This document shows, in pieces, positions 34,926 through 46,625 of a stretch of 64,000 nucleotides of DNA. How positions within the stretch are numbered: the stretch's first letter is position 1; the number at the start of each line of letters is the position of its first letter. The notes under the pieces were generated by a model that was given only the letters and a program-made list of their open reading frames with translations, searched no databases and was not told the DNA's origin. This DNA comes from Diospyros lotus. Its lineage: Eukaryota > Streptophyta > Magnoliopsida > Ericales > Ebenaceae. The translations under genes and the position numbers were made by a program. Location of the stretch: assembly GCF_014633365.1 (NCBI RefSeq), contig NC_068341.1, positions 23,294,339 to 23,358,338 on the forward strand, in the 5' to 3' direction.

Positions 34926-37065
34926 TGTAACACCCCAAATTTTTCGGGCATGTTATAACTTAGGATTTCAGGAATTCTTTTTCCTTTTCACATCGCAACC
35001 ATCAATACACGACATACAATTCCCAAAAATCCCAATTTCACCTTCTCAGCCTAAAAAGCCCAATAAACAAATAGCTAAGATAGGTGATATAATTACGAAT
35101 ATGGAAGCTAGATCGAACCTGATATGGTACACAACCATAATGCTTTATTGATCATATAGGAAATTGTTCAAGATGTCTACAAAATATATTACATGGATAT
35201 CATTTCTCGGAAGCGATAACCAAATGCCTCAAACATAACCAAGACATACTAAGGCTCACATCAACTAAATTTCTCATACATACTTAAAGATATGTTGAAA
35301 CATGCTACACACAACAAAACGAACTTATCCTTCAGCCATCTCTTTTCCCTTAAAGCCGCTTGTCGAACTTGGAACGTTTGAATATTCTAGGGACATAGTC
35401 CAATTAGAAGATGAACCTTCTAGTGAGAACTCCAAAACAATTTATAGTAATGTATGAACAAGTATAAAACATATTAGGAAATAACAAGAACTATTCTGAA
35501 GTACCTCGTGAACACGTCAGCCTCCTCCAACGAGAGCTTTCTTAATGGCGCACACATAGCACATCTTAGGAGGTCCTTAACCATGTCATCTCGACCCAAC
35601 CTCATAGAACTTATGCAAACACCACATCTGTAGTCCCTTAGGCTCATGGTCTTCCCCATGAGAGCTTTTTCAATGGCGCACGCACAACGCCTCTCGAGGG
35701 ATATCCTGACTTTTGCCCTCGAACAACAACAAATAGGTACAACAGTATGGCCACACGAATTTTTATAAATGCAACAGTTGAAAACCAATGGCATATATTT
35801 TCCAAGAAAACACATTTCATATATGTAACATGATTTCACTAAAAGAACAATAGGATTTTGCGTACAAGAACGTTACACAAAACACGTTTCATGTAATAGA
35901 AGTCTCTCATAAGACAATAAAAAATAGGATCTGGAGTATAGGAGTCTCACATAAGAGAACAAAAATAGAATTTGGAGTATAAGAGTCTCACCTTGAACTT
36001 AATTTGGGATATCTCAAAATTCGTGCAGATCCCCAAGTCTTTTGACCAAACCATCTCCTCACATGCCCTTACGTGTTGCTTAAGTGTTTCTTATTTTCTA
36101 GGAACAAAAGTATTCTCTCCACTAAGCTAGAAGCACTCTCGTCTAGTACGAATTTATCGCAACTTAGAATGAGGAAACCCTTGACCATGAACACCCTATT
36201 TATAGGCTTTGAAACTTGGCCACCAAGTAAGTCACAATCATTTCAAATCTTTTCTAAATCTTCCAAGATATTCCAATCATTTCACATCTTCTAAAATATT
36301 CTCTAATTGTTCCAAATCTTTTAAGATATTCTTTAATCGTTCCTAATGTTCTAAAATATTCTCTAATCATTCCAAATCTTTTAAAATTTTCTGCAATCAT
36401 TCTTATCTGAATCAAATCACATCCAATCAAATCTTATCCAAATCAAATCACATCCAATCAAATCTTATCAAAGAAGTCATCATGAGGCTTTATCCTTAAT
36501 CTCCCATATGCCCATAAGAAAAAGGTTTCAAGAATAACATTTTAGCCCAAACTTTTTGGATAATTGCACTTAGACCCCTTTCAACTTGGTCCTTGGTCCA
36601 TTTTTAATTCCATTTTAGTCTCTAAAGAAAGGACTAATTACGCTAATACCCATTATTTTTAGGTAAATTATACTTTTACTCGAACTTCAATATTTACGAT
36701 TTTGCCCCTGGCTCAAAAATTGAATTTACCTCTCAAGACATTCATAACCCTTTTGTTTTATCTCGAAACCACTTAAGGGTTATTCTATTCACAAAATTAG
36801 AGCCTCCTCAGGGTTCCGTGGATTTCCCGAAAGCCCTTCACCATCATTCGATCTTTTAAGCCGACTCACAGCTGTACCGAAAATCATATCTGATTTGATT
36901 TCTTTCAGTGTCATAAATCTCGTCTTGAGACGCTCATCAAAGACATACCTTTGTCCTTAGGTATCTAAGGTCTAGGGATCTCCCTGCAACTAATTCGACA
37001 ATTTCAAACTAACTTTTCGATATTTTAAACTCACTTAAAATACGTTGCAACCATACGAAAATATG
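34926..37065 (-). repeat. Truncated minus-strand Tekay/Del-like LTR
   Basis: The left end TGTAACACCCCAAATTTTTC is the complement of an LTR 3' end. It shares CCTAAGTTATAACATGCCC with the end of the LTR at 12012-14046, and has GGAACGTTTGAAT (35371-35383) and a hairpin at 35405-35422. The other end is lost at the junction with a plus-strand LTR near 37065. It contains a run of related ATTC...TTCCAAATCTT phrases at 36240-36480. Confidence 0.72.
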
Positions 37066-38264
37066 AGAATGATGCCAAACCAATATGGGGCTAGGTTCTT
37101 AGAGAATCGAGGGGACTCAGGTGATTATGGCAATATGATGTGTTTGTACGGTTGTCCTATAGGTCCATGGTGGTCAACTGACTAGCCTCTCTTTAATATT
37201 TAATATTATCGAATATGATGAATCAATCAATAATGTGAGTAACAGCGGGCGATATCCCTAATCTTGAAGACGAGGTAGTACAAATATTTATCCATATGAG
37301 GGATTCATAATTGTATATTAGAATCATGTCAAATAGAAACATGTTGACTTACGAATATTGGGCTAAAGCCTTATGCCATAAATGTGTTCGGGAACATACT
37401 AATATGCGATCAATGATGTGATTTGCATAACGTAAAACATGTGGGCTTTTGCCTAGAATTATCAAAAAAAGTATTCCCATAACAACTGTGTAAAGACCCT
37501 TGCATACACATGGTGATATGAGTTTCATATGATCATGCATGGCATTGTATATATGATTATCAAGGGAGGTTTATGATGGGTATTTGTACCCTCGGCCTCT
37601 GAGCGAGGGCACTACTATCACTATGCCGGTGACGTCAGGGCAGGTTAAGCGTGTGTTGCCAAGCTAAGGAGGGTGACATATGGTTGATGAGTATTATGGG
37701 CTTTGATGTTATATATGGTAGTATTGAGCATGTGCATGTGTGAGCCTAAGAGCTATTTGTATTTTATTGATCATGTGCATGTGTAACATTATGATATGAA
37801 ACCTTTCATGGGCATATAATGTAAAGCATAATGAATATATGAAATAACTTGAGAGATGACGTGTGAATGAATGTGGGAAGCCTTATTAATGCTAGTCGTG
37901 GTGATTGATGCCCCATTTACTTCAGATGTGCTTGCTGAGCCTTGTGGCTCACTTTGTTTTAACATAATTCCAGGTTATGGAAGGGGAAGCTTGAGGTCAG
38001 AATCAGGGGTGTCAGATCCTTGTAGATAGCTATGTGTACGGGCCTCTCCCAATAGAAAAGATCTTGAGGGTGTGTTGGAGATAGGGGTGTTGGTTTCATG
38101 TTTTATTATGGTTATCAATATGTTTTAGTATAGTGCTACCCTGAGTATGTATTAATGGTTATTTGAGCTTCCATTGTTGTGAAAGAAGATTGGTATCAGA
38201 ATATTGTGTCTATTGTGTAGGAATAAAAGAATTTATTTGGTATGGAAATTTTTCGATCATTACA
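37066..38264 (+). repeat. 5' LTR (left-truncated) of the outer element
   Basis: It ends TTTTTCGATCATTACA just before a primer site. It matches 56605-57110 closely. Features include the hairpin GAGCCTTGTGGCTC at 37937-37950. The left part of the LTR is missing; the inverted LTR 34926-37065 abuts it. Confidence 0.75.
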
Positions 38265-38267
38265 AGT

Positions 38268-38279
38268 TGGTATCAAAGC
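38268..38279 (+). other. Primer binding site of the outer element
   Basis: TGGTATCAAAGC, three bases after the LTR end, matches the tRNA-Met pattern with one change. Confidence 0.75.
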
Positions 38280-38309
38280 GGAGGTTGGGATAAGTTCCTG
38301 TACACGTAT

Positions 38310-40765
38310 TGTAATATTCGAAAATGATTTGAGGATATAAACGGTATTTAATGAAGGGTATAAATGGAATTTTTGAAAAAATGAGACTCTAGGGTTCACC
38401 AACGTAGCTTTAGATGACCAAATTAGACAAAGGGAGTACCCCGGACCCTAGATAGCCAAGGAAAATGGTATAGTAAGGATAAGTGATTCAAGTTATGATT
38501 TTAGGAATCAAAAGAAATGAGATCAAGAAAAGTTTTCGGTATAGTTGTCAACCGCGCTTAAAAAATTGAATTAACGTAGGAGATGTCCGAAAGGTCAATG
38601 GAGCATGTTGAGGACCAATATTTTATGTGTAGAACAACCTTTAAGTGATTTCGGGTTGAAATGAATGGATTTAAGGTCAAAACGATCAAGCGGGCCTAAG
38701 TGCAATTTTCTAAATTTGCCTGAGAGAGGTTTAAACGATGGTTTTATGGAAACTTTGAGGATGAAATGAGAAGTACTAAACTTGTAGGATTTAGTGGTAT
38801 AGTTGTATAGTTCAGGGGTGCTTGGGAAAGGGCAGAATTGTCATTTGAAGAAAATAGGGGGTCAAAGTGTAATAAATGGAATTTTGTGGTGTGAACACAA
38901 AGGAAGAAAAATAGCTGCCGCTTCCACCGCATGTGGCCGCCGTTTTCGGCGATGGGGAAGGTTGTATATGGTCGAGGGAATGCTTGCGGGCCAAGCTTGG
39001 CTGGTGATTGGCCGAAATCTGATCGAAATTTGTTATAAAAGGGGGCCGAGGGTTTCAAAATTTGGCAAACAAATTGGCCTCGTTTTGGTGTGATTTTGAG
39101 AAAGTGTTTAAGGGGTTTTTGATCCTTGCCTCGAGGAGAAGATTTTGGGAGCATTTTGGTGAGCATTTGAAGCTGTTATGAGCTTCATCGGAGTCGGGTG
39201 GCGAACCGCTTATCACCACCTGCAACTCAACTTTTTGGGTGTTTTTCGGTGAGGTTTCAGGCTCCAACCAATGCCATCGTGATCGAATTTAAGTGGGCTT
39301 CAAGGGGGTACCTTTAGATTGGCCATCGGAGACATCGGAAGTGGCAAAAAATTTGGGGAAGAAGGTGGTGCGTGGTTACATGCGCCGCACACCACTCACA
39401 CCTACGCGCTAGGAGCATGAGGGCACGTGACAAGGGGCAATTCAGTAATTTCAATTCCAGTATTTTTATTGAATTATTTTAGGATTTATCATGTTAAAAT
39501 ATTTGAGAAAATATTTGAGGAGATAATTATTTTGGAATTATCAAGGTGAAAATTGGGAGAAAAATAGAGAAAATTATGAAAAATTGAGGAAAAATGGACT
39601 TTGATGCTCTTTAATTAAATACGATGTTTAAGGAGTATCATGGCTCGAGGTTGAGTATAAGTTCAAGAGTTTGTGATTTGGCATGCAAATCGATGTAGTG
39701 CACGAGGATCGAGGCGATCCGAATACGTTCAAGGTGAGTGATTTGATTCTAATCTTACTCTTGTTTGGAAGTGTGTTGGTGTGTGTATGGTGGGTTCAGG
39801 TGAGCGGTTTTACCCTCCCAAACTTAGGTTGCATGTGATTGAGCCAGTTCAAGTGAGCAGTCATACCTTCCGGAACTCGGGATGTTATGCTTATGCGTTT
39901 TACTTATGTAATTTTGGCATCGTATGCATATTGAACATGTGGTATATTGCATCAACTATTTTTACTTGCAAAAGAGTTGGTGCATGGCGTGTGATTTTCA
40001 TATCATCGGGGCATTGGTTTTCGTGTCGATGTTGTGTCATTGGGGGACGGGATGGGGTCTTTTTGAGAATGGGACAAGGTTAATCCAAGTGAATGAGTGA
40101 TATGGTAGGGCACTCGAGAGATTAAGTATGTCGCGGCAGGGTCAACCCCAACGGTGTGTGGAATGGATTTTTCGCAGGAGGTTGAGTATGTCAGGGAGAT
40201 TTCTCAAGTTAGACGTGTTGCATGTTTTGTCTGTATATGCCATGCTTGTATGTTTTTATGCATTATGTAAACTATTTCATGCCATCACTTAGATGTATTA
40301 TCATCTAATCTGGGTTATGCCCCTTGAACATTCAAACGTTCCAGCCAGGGACCGCTGCGAGGGCGAGAACGTGGCCAGTTGAGTGCCAATGGTGTTTAGT
40401 TTGATAGTCATTGTATCTTTCTGGAGGCTTTAGTATGTAATTCAGTTTATGTATGAACAATTGTAAGATAATAATGTTATTATTTGGTAGTTTGCAATAC
40501 GTAGTTTGGTGTAGAAACACCTTGTATGGAACTCGTGGTTGGCCACGGTATTTTGATGTTAATGTATCCGCTATGTTATAATATGTCTCGTTTAGTTGTT
40601 AAGATTATTTATCTTGTTAGTTAAACGGGCAAGACTGGGGTTCTCGGGATTCGTTATCTGTATGTGAAGATGGTTCTTGAAATCATCGCGTGTGATGAAC
40701 TTGAAAAAAAAAAGATTCTCGAAAATACCCTTATAGTGACATGCCTAGCGAGGCGGGGTGTTACA
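38310..40765 (+). mobile_element. Solo LTR (2,456 bp) in the outer element
   Basis: It starts TGTAATATTCGAAAATGATT and ends GAGGCGGGGTGTTACA. The flanks are CGTAT (38305-38309) and CATAT (40766-40770), a duplication with one change at a CpG. It carries the hairpin TTAGATG...CATCTAA (40289-40308) and ATTCAAACGTTCC (40330-40342), shared with LTRs at 12012 and 34926. Frames seen inside it are not recognisable proteins. Confidence 0.8.
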
Positions 40766-41070
40766 CATATGGCATGTTGGGTAGTGAATCAGGAATTTCT
40801 AGCAATTGGATGATAGTTGGGCTAAGAACTTTGTAGTCAAGGGGTAATGATATGTGGCAAGCTTTGAGTGTATGCCGTGAGGTGGCATAGATTTACTTGG
40901 AATATGTGTTGCGCATTTAAGCTAAGAAGGAAGTGAGTTGTATCCTTCCTCAATTATTTCATCAGTCAAGTATGAGGAAAACTACCTAATTCTGGCAATG
41001 ATAGTATAGGCGAATGCCTTACTTATGTGACAAGATGGTTAAAGAACTAAATATGAGATAGCAAGGGTAG
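40766..41070 (+). other. Internal remnant of the outer element, left of the Athila insertion
   Basis: About 300 bp with no recognisable coding content. Its end GGTAG (41066-41070) is one copy of the duplication flanking the Athila-like element. Confidence 0.55.
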
Positions 41071-43138
41071 TGATTAGTGGTTAATTTTATAAAAATTTTG
41101 TTATAATTATACCCTTCTTTTGATCTTAAAAATAGTTTAAATTAGATATTAATATATATTTTATGGTTATATGCAAGTTTAAATTGAAAAATGAATGAAA
41201 TGAAATTTTAAATAAAATTTAATAATAATAATAATAATATATAAAATTATATATAATACATATACATCATTATATGCATTCATGTAATATATATAATATA
41301 ATATAATATATATATATATATGTGCCATGTGTAATACATATATATAATATATAATTTCTTAATAATATTAAATTATTTTTATTTTTTTAGGCATGAAGAA
41401 TTAAAGCCCATGAAGACTTAAAGTCCATGAAGAATTCAAGTCCATGAAGAAATCAAACCCATGGAGAAATCAAGCCCATGAAGAATTCAAGTCCATGAAG
41501 AAATCAAGCACATGAAAAATTAAAGTCTATGAAGAATTTAAGCCCATGAAGAATTAAGGCCCAATTTGAGCAACCCATGGAAGATATTATTTGGAGAAGG
41601 CCCAAGGATTATTTTTAATCCTAATGAAGATTAAAAATCAATTTATAGAAATCTATTTTTATTTTTTATGTGAGAGCTTTATTAGGTGTGTTTTTTAGCT
41701 AAAATCCACTTAACTATTAGGTGGATATTATAGCTAAAATCCATTTAACTTTATGAATGCTTTATTAGGTATGTATTTTAGCTAAAATCCATTTAATATT
41801 AGGTGTGTATTATAGCTAAAATCCATTTAACTTTAAGTGTGTGAGTGCCCATTAGATATAATTATGTCTAGTTGAATAATTGAAATTGTGTGGTTTGTAT
41901 TGCATCTTGTGGCCTATAAATAGATCACTTGATTGCATTTGTAAGTGTGATTATTATTCTTGAATCAAAGTTTAGTTGTTTCCTTATAATTCTCTCTTTG
42001 AGAATTGTTTTTGTTCTTTCCCCTTTTCTTTAGTATTTTCTCTTGTGATCTTACTTCCTTCCTTTCTTCTTTTAAATTCTTATGTCATTTATTATTACTT
42101 TATTATTCACCGCCTAAATGGCCGGTTAATTTGTGCCTTTAAATTTCTGCAATTTTCATTCTTGTCATTTAATTGTTCACCGCCTAAATGGACGGTTAGT
42201 TTCTTGCCTTTAAATTCTTGCAATTTTAATTCTTGTATTTTAATTATCTACCGCCTAAATGGCCGGTTAGTTTCTTCTATTTTAATTCCTGTCATTTAAA
42301 TTCTGTTATTTAAATTATGTCATTTAAATTGTTGTCAATTAATTTAATAGAGATGAGTAGCTAAATCTAATCTTGGGTTAAGGCAAGGACAGTGTCTAAC
42401 GCCAATGATTCCCAAAGAAAGCTACGCTTTAAATGAGTAACATTGGTTTAAACTTCAATATGAGTGTGTTTTGATTATTGAAAAATCACTAGGTTTGGAT
42501 TGGAGCGTAAGCCTAACTTAGAGCTTTCATGTCACGCATGAGAGTTACTAGAACTGGAAACGCTATCATACCCAAACCCGGATGATTAATTTAGTTGTTT
42601 TGTGTATTAATTGTAATTGAATTTATGGTAGTTTCTTAAATTAGAATCCCGCATATCATGTATGGGGATTGCTTAAACTAGAGCTATCATTATCTTTAAT
42701 TGCATTTAATAACAAATCCTCATATCTGAAATTAAATTAATGTTGCTAATCTTTTATGCTAATATTTGGGAATCAACGGGTTGGCACTGAAATTGTCTTA
42801 ACTCAAGTACTTTCCAATTTCATATTCTCACGTTTAGTATTTATTTCAACTTCTGTCTTGCTTTATTTTCTAGTATTTCTTATCTAAAAAAATCATAAAA
42901 AATCATGTTATCAATCCATCTAAATGCGTGTGCGTGTGTGTGACATTCTTTTTTTTCTTTTGCCATAAATAAATCTCTCAGTGGACGACTTGGATTTATC
43001 CAGAAAGTATAAATTTAAATTTGAACTACAACTGCACTCGTACACTGACGAGTATAAACCTCTCGCCTAAATAAATAAAATATAAAATTTTTATTGTGTT
43101 TTGTTTTGTGTTTTAATTGCAGGGTGAGAGTGCAGTCA
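41071..43138 (+). repeat. 5' LTR of the Athila-like element
   Basis: The LTR is 2,068 bp, from TGATTAGTGGTTAATTTTAT to GAGAGTGCAGTCA. It has an A/T-rich start with TA and AAT microsatellites, a run of ~20-bp repeats of the type CATGAAGAATTCAAGTC (41395-41560), and repeats of TAGCTAAAATCCATTTAA. A TATA box TATAAATAG follows at 41915-41923, then three ~70-bp tandem copies containing CACCGCCTAAATGGCCGGTT (42109-42290) in the presumed transcribed region. Confidence 0.93.
41915..41923 (+). promoter_or_regulatory. TATA box of the Athila-like LTR promoter
   Basis: TATAAATAG in CTATAAATAGATCACTTG is a strong plant TATA box. The same sequence is kept in the 3' LTR at 53721-53729. Transcription would start roughly 30 bp downstream. 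Confidence 0.7.
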
Positions 43139-43142
43139 AATT

Positions 43143-43160
43143 TTGGCGCCGTTGCCGGGG
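43143..43160 (+). other. Primer binding site of the Athila-like element
   Basis: TGGCGCCGTTGCCGGGGA follows the 5' LTR by four bases. This is the tRNA-Asp type primer site common in Athila and Tat/Ogre elements. Confidence 0.88.
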
Positions 43161-43268
43161 AGATTGAGGCAAAAAACAAAAAGGAAAAACAAAATATAAG
43201 AAGAAGCATCTCCTGATAAATTCGGTAACTCTGTTTCTTTTTACTTTATTTTTATTTTTGCATAGTGT

Positions 43269-46200
43269 ATGATACTTAGGTCAGGTAAAACTGTAGAAAA
43301 TCAGTCACTCATGTCTCAACACAATGAAAACATGCCACTTCCACAGAACATGTCTGCACGTGGTAGTGACCACGGTGACCCTGATCCCATTGATCAGGAG
43401 ATGATCAGACCCCTTAGGGAGTATCTTCATCCTCCTAGGCAGACAACCCCCTCATGCATTATTCTTCCCATCAATCAGCATAGGTTTAACTTCAAACCTG
43501 ACACAATCCAATTGTTGCCAACTTTTCATGGCATGGATTCTGAAAATCCATATACTCATATGAAAGAATTTGAGAAAGTATGTAGCACTTGCATGGACCA
43601 TACAGCAAATGAGGATGTCATAAGATTAAAACTCTTTCCATTCTCACTGAAAGATAAGGAAAAAATATGGTTAAGCACTCTCCCACCTAGATCTATAGGA
43701 ACTTGGAGAGAAATGCAAACAACTTTCTTAAAAAAATACTTCCCTGCCAACAGAACTGCTACTCTTCAAAGACAAATCATGAACTTTGCTTGTAAACCAA
43801 ATGAGAATTTTGCGCAAGCGTGGGAAAGGTTTAAAGACCTTCTTCACACTTGTCCGCACCATGCTTTTGAGCAATGGAGAGTGGTCAGTTTCTTTCATGA
43901 TTCACTCACTCCCCAATTGAAAATGCTAGTTTCTACAATGTGCAATGGAGAATTCTATGGGAAGACTCCAGAAGAAGCTTTCCACTTCTTTGACACATTG
44001 GCTGAGAATACAAGGAACTGGGAAGTTGGTCCAACATCTGCTCTTGATTCAAGAGAAAATCCACAACCTAGAGGGAGATACCAACTGAGTGAGAGTGACG
44101 ATTTAAATGCAAGATTAACTGCTTTAACAAAGAAAGTTGAAAACATGCAACCCAAAAAGGTGCAATCTGTTAATCAAGTGGAAGTAAAGTGTGCTGTGTG
44201 TGATACAACAGATCATTCAACTGAAGAATGTCCTACCCTACCTGCTTTCAAGGAGGTATTGTATGGGCAGACTAATAACAATCATTCACATAACTTTGAG
44301 GGGAGACAAAATCAAAATCAGAGTGGAGCCTATTATGGGAATAATCAGAACTACAATTCATACCATCCCAATAATAGAAATCACCCCAATTTTTCTTGGA
44401 GAAATGATTCTGGAAATCATTCTCAACCTCCCTTCCCTACACAACAACATACCTTCCAACAAAATCAAGGTTCTTCATCCAATACTTACCAACCTCCTCA
44501 TAGGAGATCTTTGGAAGATACCTTGCACCAGTTCATCCAAAGTCAAACAGGTATCAATAATCAGGTTGCTCAGCTTGTCAAAAATCAAGACCAAACAAAC
44601 AGAGCCATAGAAGACATTAGGAGCCAGTTGACCAAGATAACACAAACATTGAGTGTGAGAGAACCCGGGAGGTTTCCATCCCAAACTAATCCTAACCCAA
44701 TTAGGCAAACCAACCAGGTAGAAGCTTCAAATAGTGAAACCAACACTCATGAACAAGTGCAAGCAGTGACTGCCTTAAGAAGTGGAAGAATAATTGAGAA
44801 ACCAACTGATCCTAGGATAAACCAACATGTTGATGAAGAAAAAGAACCAAAAGATCATGAATCCACCGTGAAAAAAAATGAAAAAAATGAGAAAAATGAG
44901 AAAAATGAAAAACAAAAAGAAGATGAGAAAGAAATTCAATACAGGCCCAAACCACCTTTTCCACAAAGGTTGAATCATTTGAAAAAAGAGCAACAAAATG
45001 CAGATATATATGAAGTGTTTAAGCAAGTGAGAATCAACATCCCGCTGTTGGATGCAATCAAACAAACACCTTCATATGCAAAGTTTTTGAAAGATCTGTG
45101 CACTGTCAAAAGGAAAACAAATGTGCATGAAAAGGCATTCTTGACTGAACAAGTCAGCGCCATTCTCCAATTGAAAACTCCTCCCAAATACAAAGATCCA
45201 GGCTGTCCAACCATTACATGCATCATAGGAAGTCAAAAGGTTGATCGGGCACTCTTGGATTTAGGAGCTAGTGTCAATTTGTTGCCATACAGTGTGTATC
45301 AACAGTTGGGATTAGGTGAGCTTAAACCCACTAGAGTGACCCTTCAGCTGGCTGATCGATCAGTCAAAGTTCCACGAGGAATTGTGGAGGATGTTCTGGT
45401 ACAAATCGATAAGTTCTACTTTCCAGTGGACTTCATCGTTTTGGAGACCCAGCTGCATCAGGGGCCTCAACCTCCTGTGCCAGTCATCTTAGGTCGACCA
45501 TTCCTTGCCACATCAAATGCCATCATCAACTGTAGGAATGGTGTGTTAAAGCTATCTTTTGGGAACATGACTGTAGAAATGAATATCTTTAGGGTAGCCA
45601 AACATCAGGACACTGAGAGTGAAGTGGAGGAGGTAGACTTGATCCAAACACTGACCAATGACTGTTTTGAAGAGTTCATGAGAAGACCCAAAGAAGGAAA
45701 TCAAGATCTCGAAGAAATAAAAGAAGTGGAAGTCATAAGCAAAGAAAGTGAGAAGCCTACATGGATGCCTGGTTTAGAGCCATTAAGGAACTTGGACAGT
45801 AAGCTCATGGCTCCTGATAGCCATCAGTCCACGCCTGAGAGAAAGCCATTGCCCAGTGATTTGAAATATGTCTTTCTAGGAGAAGGGGAAGCATTCCCAG
45901 TGGTGATCTCTTCAAGTTTGACACCTCAGCAAGAGCAACAACTGATAGAAGTTCTAAAAGCACACAGGAAGTCATTAGGATGGACCATTTCAGATTTGCA
46001 AGGTATTAGCCCTTTGATCTGTACTCATAAGATATTCTTGGAAGAAGGAGCAAAACCAGTTAGGCAAATGCAAAGGAGATTAAATCCCAACATGAAAGAA
46101 GTTGTCAGAAAAGAAGTGCTTAAGCTATTGGATGCTGAAATAATTTACCCAATCTCTGATTCTAAGTGGGTAAGTCCAACACAGGTAGTACCCAAAAAGT

Positions 46201-46625
46201 CTGGAGTCACTGTTGTAAAAAATGAGAACAATGAACTGATTTCCACGCGCATCCAGACAGGATGGCGTATGTGCATTGATTACAGAAAGCTCAATTCTGT
46301 GACAAGGAAAGATCATTTTCCTTTGCCTTTCTTGGATCAAGTTCTGGAGAGAATAGCAGGCCAAGCCTACTATTGTTTCTTAGATGGCTACTCAGGGTAC
46401 AATCAGATAGAAATTGCACTAGAAGATCAAGAGAAGACAACTTTCACATGTCCATTTGGGACATTTGCATACAGGCGCATGCCATTTGGGTTATGCAATG
46501 CTCCAGCCACCTTTCAAAGGTGTATGATGAGCATTTTCAGTGAAATGGTTGAGCAGATTGTTGAAGTATTTATGGATGACTTTTCTGTTTATGGAAGTAA
46601 CTTGAGGCCTGTTTGGAGAATCTGA
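43269..46625 (+). CDS. gag-pol: Athila-like gag-protease-RT polyprotein, first part
   Basis: The 1,118-codon frame starts [12 protein letters not shown]. Gag capsid sequence covers about residues 75-260 ([39 protein letters not shown]). A perfect CX2CX4HX4C knuckle, [14 protein letters not shown], stands at residue 308. The retropepsin motif is [13 protein letters not shown] at residue 661, with Leu after the Asp as in Athila. RT begins near residue 930, with MCIDYRKLN and [14 protein letters not shown], and the active site FMDDF at 1101-1105 is intact. The frame ends early because one base, probably a T, is missing near 46602; pol continues in the next frame. One base is the only defect seen, so a sequencing error is possible. 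Confidence 0.93.
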   Translation: MILRSGKTVENQSLMSQHNENMPLPQNMSARGSDHGDPDPIDQEMIRPLREYLHPPRQTTPSCIILPINQHRFNFKPDTIQLLPTFHGMDSENPYTHMKEFEKVCSTCMDHTANEDVIRLKLFPFSLKDKEKIWLSTLPPRSIGTWREMQTTFLKKYFPANRTATLQRQIMNFACKPNENFAQAWERFKDLLHTCPHHAFEQWRVVSFFHDSLTPQLKMLVSTMCNGEFYGKTPEEAFHFFDTLAENTRNWEVGPTSALDSRENPQPRGRYQLSESDDLNARLTALTKKVENMQPKKVQSVNQVEVKCAVCDTTDHSTEECPTLPAFKEVLYGQTNNNHSHNFEGRQNQNQSGAYYGNNQNYNSYHPNNRNHPNFSWRNDSGNHSQPPFPTQQHTFQQNQGSSSNTYQPPHRRSLEDTLHQFIQSQTGINNQVAQLVKNQDQTNRAIEDIRSQLTKITQTLSVREPGRFPSQTNPNPIRQTNQVEASNSETNTHEQVQAVTALRSGRIIEKPTDPRINQHVDEEKEPKDHESTVKKNEKNEKNEKNEKQKEDEKEIQYRPKPPFPQRLNHLKKEQQNADIYEVFKQVRINIPLLDAIKQTPSYAKFLKDLCTVKRKTNVHEKAFLTEQVSAILQLKTPPKYKDPGCPTITCIIGSQKVDRALLDLGASVNLLPYSVYQQLGLGELKPTRVTLQLADRSVKVPRGIVEDVLVQIDKFYFPVDFIVLETQLHQGPQPPVPVILGRPFLATSNAIINCRNGVLKLSFGNMTVEMNIFRVAKHQDTESEVEEVDLIQTLTNDCFEEFMRRPKEGNQDLEEIKEVEVISKESEKPTWMPGLEPLRNLDSKLMAPDSHQSTPERKPLPSDLKYVFLGEGEAFPVVISSSLTPQQEQQLIEVLKAHRKSLGWTISDLQGISPLICTHKIFLEEGAKPVRQMQRRLNPNMKEVVRKEVLKLLDAEIIYPISDSKWVSPTQVVPKKSGVTVVKNENNELISTRIQTGWRMCIDYRKLNSVTRKDHFPLPFLDQVLERIAGQAYYCFLDGYSGYNQIEIALEDQEKTTFTCPFGTFAYRRMPFGLCNAPATFQRCMMSIFSEMVEQIVEVFMDDFSVYGSNLRPVWRI

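Noticed and set aside
41976..42299. 107-codon frame in the Athila LTR, repeated at 53782-54105
   Set aside because: It is identical in both LTRs only because they are copies. It runs through the tandem CACCGCCTAAATGGCCGG units and has low-complexity Phe/Leu/Ser content without any known domain.
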